Shown: one piece after another, positions 1-5,039 of the stretch
Numbering within the stretch: the first letter of the stretch is position 1
How the letters are laid out: each line of letters starts with the position of its first letter
DNA from: QHWK01 sp035315685
GTDB taxonomy: Bacteria; Acidobacteriota; Vicinamibacteria; Vicinamibacterales; CAVVIG01
Assembly: GCA_035315685.1 (NCBI GenBank)
Contig: DATFXR010000312.1
Location: 1-5,039, forward strand
Direction of reading: 5' to 3'
Length of the DNA stretch: 5,039 bases
The notes under the pieces: generated by a model
What the model saw: the letters and a program-made list of their open reading frames with translations, nothing else
What the model was told of the DNA's origin: nothing
Database searches by the model: none
Position numbers and translations under genes: made by a program

Positions 1-1
1 C

Positions 2-3000
2 GTGCCCGACCTGAGCGACACGCAGGTGATCGTCTACTCCACCTGGGATCGCAGCCCGGACATCATCGAAGATCAGGTCACCTATCCGATCGTCACCGCC
101 CTCCTCGGTGCGCCGCGCGTCAAGGCGGTACGCGGCATTTCGGACTTCGGCGCATCGTACGTATACGTGGTGTTCGACGACGGCGCCGACATGTACTGGG
201 CGCGGTCGCGCACGCTCGAGTATCTATCGCCGGTGCTGTCGCGGCTACCGCAGGGCGTGAAGACCGAACTCGGACCCGATGCGACCGGACTCGGCTGGAT
301 CTTTCAGTACGTGCTCGTCGACAGGTCGGGGACGCACAGCCTCGCCGATCTTCGCGCCGTGCAGGACTGGTATCTGCGCTATCACCTGAAGTCAGTCCGT
401 GGCGTGGCCGACGTTGCCGCACTGGGCGGGTACGTTCGCCAGTATCAGGTGAACGTCGATCCGAACCGCCTGCGCGCCTACGGATTGTCGATCGGCCGCG
501 TCGTCGACGCGGTGCGCGGCGGCAATGCCGACGTCGGCGGCCGGCTGATCGACTTCGGCGGCACGGAGTACATGGTGCGGGGCCGCGGCTACGCGCAATC
601 GACGCGCGATTTCGAGAACATCGTGCTCACAGCCGGCCAGAGCGGCGCGCCCGTACGGATCAAGGACGTGGGGGTTGTTGCCGTGGGCCCCGATGCACGC
701 AGAGGAGCGACCGATCTCGACGGCCGGGGCGACGCGGTTTCGGGCATCGTCGTGATGCGTCACGGCGAAAACGCCCTGGCGGTAATCGACCGGGTCCGCG
801 CCAGGCTGCAGGACGTCGCCGGCGGGCTGCCGAAGGGCGTCGAGGTGGTGCCGATCTACGATCGGTCCGACCTCATCCGGAAGTCGATCGACAACCTGCG
901 CGGAACGCTCACCGAGATCATGATCACGGTGGCGCTGGTGATCATGCTGTTCCTCTGGCACATCCCGAGCGCGATGATCCCGATCTTCACGATTCCGATC
1001 GTGGTCCTGATCGCGTTCATTCCGTTCCGTGCATTCGGCCTGAGCGCCAACATCATGTCGCTTGGCGGCATCGCCATTGCTGTCGGCGCGCTCGTCGACG
1101 CGGCAATCGTCGTCGTCGAGCAGACCCACAAGAAGCTGGAGATCTGGGATCGGAGCGGCCGCCGGGAAGAGCACGAGTCGGTGATCATCAACGCGGTCAA
1201 GGAAGTGGGCGGGCCGAGCTTCTTCGCGCTGCTCGTCATCGCGGCGTCGTTCCTTCCGGTGCTCACCCTGGAAGCGCAGGAAGGCCGCCTGTTCAAGCCG
1301 CTCGCCTATACGAAGACGCTGTGCATGGTGGTCGCCGCCATCCTCGCCGTGACGCTCGACCCGGCGCTGCGGCTCCTGGTCATGAAGTACGGCCGCATCC
1401 GCTCCGAGGAACGGCATCCGGTGAGCCGCGTCCTCGTGCGGATCTACGAACCGGTGGCGGCGTGGGCGCTTCGCCACACCGGGATCGTCCTCGCCGGCGC
1501 CGCAGCGCTCGTCCTCGCGACCGTCCCGGCGTTCATGCGGCTCGGATCGGAGTTCATGCCGCCGCTCGACGAAGGCACACTGCTCTACATGCCGTCGACG
1601 ATGCCGGGGATCTCGATCGGCGGCGCGTCGCACCTGCTGCAGGCGACGGATCGCGCCCTCAAGCAGTTCCCCGAAGTGGATCGCGTGCTCGGCAAGGCGG
1701 GTCGCGCCGACACCCCAACCGATCCGGCGCCGCTCTCCATGCTCGAAACGGTGATCACGCTGCGTCCACGCAGCGAGTGGAGAACGGTCCCCCGCTGGTA
1801 TTCCGGCTGGGCGCCGCGCTGGGCGCTGCCCGTACTGCGCCGCATCACGTCCGACCGGCTGTCGCAGGACGAGCTCGTGGCCGCGATGAATCGCGCGCTG
1901 ACGCTGCCCGGGCTGTCCAACGCGTGGACGATGCCCGTGAAGGGGCGGACCGCGATGCTGACGACCGGCATTCGGACGCCGATCGGGGTCAAGATCTCGG
2001 GCGCCGATTTGAACGTCATCGATCGGCTCGGCGCCAGGATCGAACAGGTTCTGCCGAAGGTGCGCGGGGCGCGCAGCGTGTTCGCAGAGCGCAGCAGCGG
2101 CGGCTTCTTCCTCGACATCGCGTGGAAGCGCGACGAGCTCGCGCGCTTTGGCCTGAGCGTCGACGAAGCGCAATCGGTCGTGCAGAACGCGATCGGCGGC
2201 GAGAACGTCACCACGACGATCGAAGGCCGCGAGCGCTACCCCGTCAACGTCCGCTACATGGCCGACTTCCGCAGCGATGTCGACGCGCTCGGCCGTGTGC
2301 CGGTGCCGGCGGCCGGCGGCGAGCGCCAGATTCCGCTCGCGCAGCTGGCGACGATAGCGTCGGCGTCCGGACCGTCGATGATCCGCAACGAAGATGGTCT
2401 GCTGACCGGTTACGTGTACGTCGATCTCGACGGCCGCGATCCGTCGATGTTCGTCGACGAGGCGCGTCAGGTGGTCGCAAGCGCCGTCACGGTGCCGCCG
2501 GGATACAGCATCTCGTGGAGCGGTCAGTTCGAAGCGATCCAACGGGTTCGCGAACGGCTGGCCGTCGTGATCCCGATCACGCTTGCCTGCATCCTCTTCC
2601 TCCTGTACGCGAATACCGGGTCGATCGCCCGCACCATGATGGTGGTCCTGGCGGTGCCGTTCTCCGCCGTTGGTGCCATCTGGTTCGTCTACCTGCTTGG
2701 CTACAACATGAGCGTCGGCGTATGGGTCGGCCTGATCGCCCTGATCGGCGTCGACGCTGAAACCGGCGTCTTCATGCTGCTCTATCTCGACCTCGCGTGT
2801 GACGAAGCGCGGCGCGAGGGGCGACTCAGGTCCGTTGAGGCTCTCCGCGCCGCCGTCATGCATGGCGCCGTCAAACGGCTGCGGCCGAAGGTGATGACCG
2901 TCGCGACGATGTTCATTGGCCTGCTGCCGGTGATGTGGTCCAGTGGCACCGGCGCCGACGTGATGAAACGGATCGCCGCACCGATGATTGGCGGGATCCT

Positions 3001-3082
3001 CACGTCGTTTCTGCTGGAGCTGGTGGTCTATCCGCCGCTCTATCAGGCGTGGCAGCGGAGGTCACTGAGAACCAGCAATTAA
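2..3082 (+). CDS. cusA: CusA/CzcA-type heavy-metal RND efflux pump, inner-membrane subunit (5' partial)
   Basis: This is the proton-driven inner-membrane pump of a tripartite Cu(I)/Ag(I) exporter, which takes metal from the periplasm or cytoplasm and passes it to an outer-membrane channel. The visible part is 1026 residues. Aligned from memory with E. coli CusA (1047 residues), it begins near residue 39-40 (PDLSD), so helix 1 is missing and the GTG at position 2 is an internal Val codon, not a start. Helices 2-6 lie at about residues 302-462, helix 7 at 493-512 and helices 8-12 at 853-1012, with periplasmic porter domains between. The three-Met metal site is intact: M530, M580 and M652 match CusA M573, M623 and M672. 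Proton-relay residues D366, E920 and K963 match D405, E939 and K984. Channel residues R44, E524, D574, E582 and R649 are also kept. A 23-residue insertion follows W593. Family is near certain; copper/silver specificity is inferred from the Met triad. Confidence 0.95.
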   Translation: MPDLSDTQVIVYSTWDRSPDIIEDQVTYPIVTALLGAPRVKAVRGISDFGASYVYVVFDDGADMYWARSRTLEYLSPVLSRLPQGVKTELGPDATGLGWIFQYVLVDRSGTHSLADLRAVQDWYLRYHLKSVRGVADVAALGGYVRQYQVNVDPNRLRAYGLSIGRVVDAVRGGNADVGGRLIDFGGTEYMVRGRGYAQSTRDFENIVLTAGQSGAPVRIKDVGVVAVGPDARRGATDLDGRGDAVSGIVVMRHGENALAVIDRVRARLQDVAGGLPKGVEVVPIYDRSDLIRKSIDNLRGTLTEIMITVALVIMLFLWHIPSAMIPIFTIPIVVLIAFIPFRAFGLSANIMSLGGIAIAVGALVDAAIVVVEQTHKKLEIWDRSGRREEHESVIINAVKEVGGPSFFALLVIAASFLPVLTLEAQEGRLFKPLAYTKTLCMVVAAILAVTLDPALRLLVMKYGRIRSEERHPVSRVLVRIYEPVAAWALRHTGIVLAGAAALVLATVPAFMRLGSEFMPPLDEGTLLYMPSTMPGISIGGASHLLQATDRALKQFPEVDRVLGKAGRADTPTDPAPLSMLETVITLRPRSEWRTVPRWYSGWAPRWALPVLRRITSDRLSQDELVAAMNRALTLPGLSNAWTMPVKGRTAMLTTGIRTPIGVKISGADLNVIDRLGARIEQVLPKVRGARSVFAERSSGGFFLDIAWKRDELARFGLSVDEAQSVVQNAIGGENVTTTIEGRERYPVNVRYMADFRSDVDALGRVPVPAAGGERQIPLAQLATIASASGPSMIRNEDGLLTGYVYVDLDGRDPSMFVDEARQVVASAVTVPPGYSISWSGQFEAIQRVRERLAVVIPITLACILFLLYANTGSIARTMMVVLAVPFSAVGAIWFVYLLGYNMSVGVWVGLIALIGVDAETGVFMLLYLDLACDEARREGRLRSVEALRAAVMHGAVKRLRPKVMTVATMFIGLLPVMWSSGTGADVMKRIAAPMIGGILTSFLLELVVYPPLYQAWQRRSLRTSN

Positions 3083-3109
3083 GAATTTGGAATTGGGAAT
3101 TTGGAATTC
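3075..3109 (+). repeat. Left 7-bp tandem array (GGAATTT type)
   Basis: Five consecutive 7-mers in strict register: GCAATTA (3075-3081), AGAATTT (3082-3088), GGAATTG (3089-3095), GGAATTT (3096-3102) and GGAATTC (3103-3109). The two outermost units are degenerate and overlap the last codons and TAA stop (3080-3082) of the pump gene. The preceding 7-mer does not fit the pattern, so the array begins at about 3075. Confidence 0.8.
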
Positions 3110-3129
3110 GTGGTCACGATACCGGTAGT

Positions 3130-3147
3130 GTCCGGCTTCAGCCGGAC
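3130..3147. other. Perfect GC-rich hairpin in the repeat core; possible weak two-way terminator
   Basis: GTCCGGCTTCAGCCGGAC is a perfect palindrome around a short loop: GTCCGGC, loop TTCA, GCCGGAC (a 7-bp stem; the eighth T-A pair would close the loop too tightly). It lies nearly at the centre of the larger inverted repeat. Just upstream is the 8-bp palindrome TACCGGTA (3120-3127). Placed between convergent genes, it could help end transcription from both sides. Neither flank has a T-run, so it is not a standard intrinsic terminator. The structure is certain; the role is a guess. Confidence 0.55.
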
Positions 3148-3158
3148 CGTCGTCGCGC

Positions 3159-3191
3159 ATTCCAAGTTCCAAATTCCGAATTCCAAATTCC
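3159..3191 (-). repeat. Right 7-bp tandem array, inverted
   Basis: Read on the minus strand from 3191, the 7-mers are GGAATTT (3191-3185), GGAATTC (3184-3178), GGAATTT (3177-3171), GGAACTT (3170-3164) and a partial GGAAT (3163-3159). The array starts directly after the TGA stop of the GH57 gene (3194-3192), with no spacer. The order of its first three units mirrors the left array except for one base. Confidence 0.85.
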
Positions 3192-5039
3192 TCAGGCTCT
3201 CCAGTACCTCGCCTCGAACAGCGCGTCCGGCGCGACAAGTTCGATCGGCCGATGTTCCGGATGGCGCTCCAGCTCCGCGCCGTTCTCGCCGTCGTAGACC
3301 GCCACGAAGAATGCCACCGGCTGTCCGTCCGCGACGCCGAGGTCGGCCAGCGGCAGCGCGACCTCGAGGACCGATCCCGCCGCGACCGCCGCATCGCCGG
3401 GACCGCGTTCGATCCATGGCGCGCCATTCGCGACCGGTGTGTAGGAGCCGCCGGACGTGCGGCGGTCCCAGAATGTCCCGACCAGGCGTCCGAGCGCCTG
3501 CCGGACCGTGAACCGGACACCGGACGGCGTCACGAACTTCAGGGAGAGCTCGCGCCCGCCGGCGAGCAGGTCGGCGCTGCGCTGCGCGCTGTCGACGCGG
3601 ACGAACAGCCGCTGCCGATCGAAACCGAAGAAGACTGCCGTCACGAGCGCGGCGCGGCGCTCACTCTGATGCATCGCGCCGGCGACGTCGTGGATCTCGA
3701 GCGTGCCGGCGCCGAGCCATTCGAAGTAGCTGGTCTCTTCACCGTCGAGACGCGGATTGAGGAGCGCCGTTGGCGCGGTGAGCACGGTCGGCGGCGTCGC
3801 ATTCGAAATGTTGCTGATGAACAGCTCGTCGGGAATCGGCAGCTGCAGGAGCTGGTAGACATTCCTGACATGACGGCGGAACAGGTCGTCGAACTCGAGG
3901 TCGTGCGCCGATGAATGGTCGTCGCCGTACCACCAGAACCAGTCGCTGCCTTCAGCGATGAGCATCTCTTCGTGGGCGTGCGCGAGCGCGGCCGCGTCGA
4001 CCGCGGCCGCGCCGGATGCCGAGACCTGTTCGAGCGCCCCACGAGCGTCGACCAGCTGGCTCCAGGCTTTCTGATCATCCTGGTGACCGATCCAGATGTA
4101 GAAGTTGGCGTCGATCCAGGAGCCGGGGAAGATGCCGGCCAGCTCGAGCGTTGCGCCGGCGCACGCCTCGGCCATCGTGACGGTCCGCAGCTCCGGATGC
4201 CCGCTCAGGCGCCGGTACAGCGCGCGGAGGAACGGGCGTCCGCCACCGGCAAAGTGCTCCCAGGCGTTCTCTCCGTCGAGGATGACAGGGATGACCGCCT
4301 CTCTCCCGCCGGTGCGGTCGCGATAGCGCTGCCCCGCCTCGACGAGCCGTGAGACGAAGTCCTCGGCGGCGCGTTCGGCGTCCCACCCCGAATAGGTGAA
4401 CCCGATCAGATCGGAGAGCGAGTGATCGCGGAAGGCGCAGGTGACCGACGCGTTGCCGGCACGCACGACATACGGCGCATAGAGCCGCTCCGGCTGCTCG
4501 ACGTGTCCGCGCCCGTCGCGCGAGAAGGTCATATCCAGCGTGCGGGCCAGAATCAGTTCGTCGGTGGCCATCCATGTGAAGCCGGCGGCTGCGACCAGCG
4601 GCACCATCGCGTCGGAAACGGAGCCTTCGGACGGCCACAGGCCGACGGGTCGACGGCCGAAGAGACGCCCGTGCAGCGCCGCGGCGCGTTCGAGCTGCTC
4701 CGCGGCGTCCGCTGGATGGCGGAACGGCTGCCGCGGCATCCGCGACGTCGGATGGGTCCGCAGGTAGACATCGGTGTCGCACAGCAGCGGGAGGATCGGG
4801 TGGTAAAACGGGGACGCCGAAATCTCAATCTGGCCGCGCGCGGCGGCGTCCCGGTACTCCGGGATCACGCGATTGAGGATCTCGAGCTCCACCTCGCGCA
4901 GCGTGCGCTTGTCCAGTTCGGAGAAGCCGCGGCCCTTGTCGAGGAGCCCCCGCACGCGCCGGTCGGTGTCGAGATACAGCGGATCGATCCACGCCAGCTT
5001 CTGCCACACCTGCAGGTCGCGCAGATCGTCGGTGCTGAA
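3192..5039 (-). CDS. Glycoside hydrolase family 57 protein, alpha-amylase/alpha-glucan type (5' partial)
   Basis: This is a retaining glycosidase of the GH57 (COG1449) type, expected to cut or rearrange alpha-glucans such as glycogen or starch. The frame is open to the window edge: reading inward from 5039 gives FSTDDLRDLQVWQKLAW, a typical GH57 segment, so the GTG at 5007-5009 is internal. Counting from that Phe, 615 residues are visible. I judge that roughly 100-130 N-terminal residues, with the HQP motif, are missing. Motif 2 (GQIEI, 69-73) is followed by YHPILPLL (79-86). GLWPSEGS (133-140) carries the likely nucleophile E138 (codon 4626-4628). VILDGEN (252-258) carries the likely acid/base D255 (codon 4275-4277). 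SWIDANFYIWIGH (307-319) and SDWFWWYGDDHSS (365-377) are typical of this subgroup. Residues from about 415 form a beta-rich C-terminal domain. The gene converges on the pump gene and ends TGA at 3192-3194. No signal peptide can be judged. Exact substrate is unknown. Confidence 0.92.
   Translation of the reverse strand, partial: FSTDDLRDLQVWQKLAWIDPLYLDTDRRVRGLLDKGRGFSELDKRTLREVELEILNRVIPEYRDAAARGQIEISASPFYHPILPLLCDTDVYLRTHPTSRMPRQPFRHPADAAEQLERAAALHGRLFGRRPVGLWPSEGSVSDAMVPLVAAAGFTWMATDELILARTLDMTFSRDGRGHVEQPERLYAPYVVRAGNASVTCAFRDHSLSDLIGFTYSGWDAERAAEDFVSRLVEAGQRYRDRTGGREAVIPVILDGENAWEHFAGGGRPFLRALYRRLSGHPELRTVTMAEACAGATLELAGIFPGSWIDANFYIWIGHQDDQKAWSQLVDARGALEQVSASGAAAVDAAALAHAHEEMLIAEGSDWFWWYGDDHSSAHDLEFDDLFRRHVRNVYQLLQLPIPDELFISNISNATPPTVLTAPTALLNPRLDGEETSYFEWLGAGTLEIHDVAGAMHQSERRAALVTAVFFGFDRQRLFVRVDSAQRSADLLAGGRELSLKFVTPSGVRFTVRQALGRLVGTFWDRRTSGGSYTPVANGAPWIERGPGDAAVAAGSVLEVALPLADLGVADGQPVAFFVAVYDGENGAELERHPEHRPIELVAPDALFEARYWRA

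Larger units (their letters stand above)
3075..3191. repeat. Palindromic element: inverted 7-bp tandem arrays flanking a GC-rich core
   Basis: The element fills the whole gap between the two convergent stop codons and reaches into the end of the pump gene. The plus strand carries tandem GGAATTT-like 7-mers on the left, and the minus strand carries the same 7-mers on the right. Positions 3083-3106 pair with 3167-3190 over 24 bp with a single G:G mismatch (3095/3178), leaving a 60-nt spacer that holds a smaller hairpin. The AT-rich arms stand out sharply from the GC-rich genes. There is no ORF for a transposase, and no target-site duplication is evident. It looks like a non-autonomous dispersed repeat (MITE- or REP-like) or a structured 3' end shared by both transcripts. 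Which of these is right cannot be decided from one copy. Confidence 0.85.

Noticed and set aside
1321..2760. Open frame of 479 codons on the plus strand, shifted relative to the pump gene
   Set aside because: The product is Arg/Ala/Gly/Asp-rich low-complexity sequence, and the pump frame is continuous with no frameshift, so this is an out-of-frame shadow.
392..2863. Very long open frame of 823 codons on the minus strand, opposite the efflux pump gene
   Set aside because: Its translation is a run of Arg, Asp, His and Glu with no fold or motif. It is the usual antisense shadow of a GC-rich gene, and the plus strand carries an unmistakable CusA sequence throughout.
3130..3160. Standard Rho-independent terminator
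   Set aside because: The stem is GC-rich and perfect, but neither strand has a T-run after it; it is recorded only as a hairpin with a possible role.
3083..3191. CRISPR-like array
   Set aside because: The repeats are only 7 bp long, directly adjacent without spacers and inverted on the two sides, so this is not a CRISPR array.
2935..3297. Small plus-strand frame spanning the pump end, the repeat and the GH57 end
   Set aside because: It only joins out-of-frame coding sequence to the translated repeat; no conserved protein is visible.
3062..3520. Small minus-strand frames running through the repeat (EFQIPNSKF, VRLKPDTT)
   Set aside because: The peptides come from the 7-bp repeats and the hairpin core. 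The upstream portions are shadows of the GH57 gene, whose own frame ends at 3192.
3641..4782. Other frames inside the GH57 gene on both strands (for example 4075-4782 minus and 3252-3914 plus)
   Set aside because: They are compositional shadows; the GH57 frame has all catalytic motifs and no interruption.

Overview
The window is GC-rich bacterial DNA. It holds two long partial genes that converge on a 109-bp intergenic gap filled by an unusual AT-rich palindromic repeat element. The coding style, the subtype of both proteins and the repeat core suggest an uncultured soil-type acidobacterium, possibly of the Vicinamibacteria. The repeat core reads in translation as peptides such as VRLKPDTT and AEAGHYR, which I remember as common in predicted proteins from that group. 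This taxonomic call rests on memory and inference, and no marker gene is present.

Positions 2-3082 (+) encode nearly all of a CusA/CzcA-type heavy-metal RND efflux pump. About the first 39 residues, which include the first membrane helix, lie before the window. The three-methionine Cu(I)/Ag(I) site and the Asp/Glu/Lys proton-relay residues are present, so a monovalent copper/silver exporter is the best call. Its usual partners, the CusB-like adaptor and CusC-like outer-membrane channel, are not in view and may lie upstream.

Positions 3075-3191 hold the repeat element: 7-bp units of the GGAATTT type in tandem, a GC-rich core with a perfect short hairpin, then the same 7-bp units in inverted orientation. 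It fills the whole space between the two stop codons and supplies the stop codon of the pump gene. It may act as a two-way transcription end, but it lacks a T-tract.

Positions 3192-5039 (-) encode a glycoside hydrolase family 57 protein (alpha-amylase/alpha-glucan type) with a C-terminal beta-rich domain. Its N-terminus lies beyond the right edge, because the reading frame stays open to the last base.

The two genes have no evident functional link: one is metal export, the other alpha-glucan metabolism. Both gene starts are outside the window, so no promoter or ribosome binding site can be judged. I see no RNA gene, CRISPR array, transposase or defence system. The repeat element is the only part that is not ordinary coding sequence.
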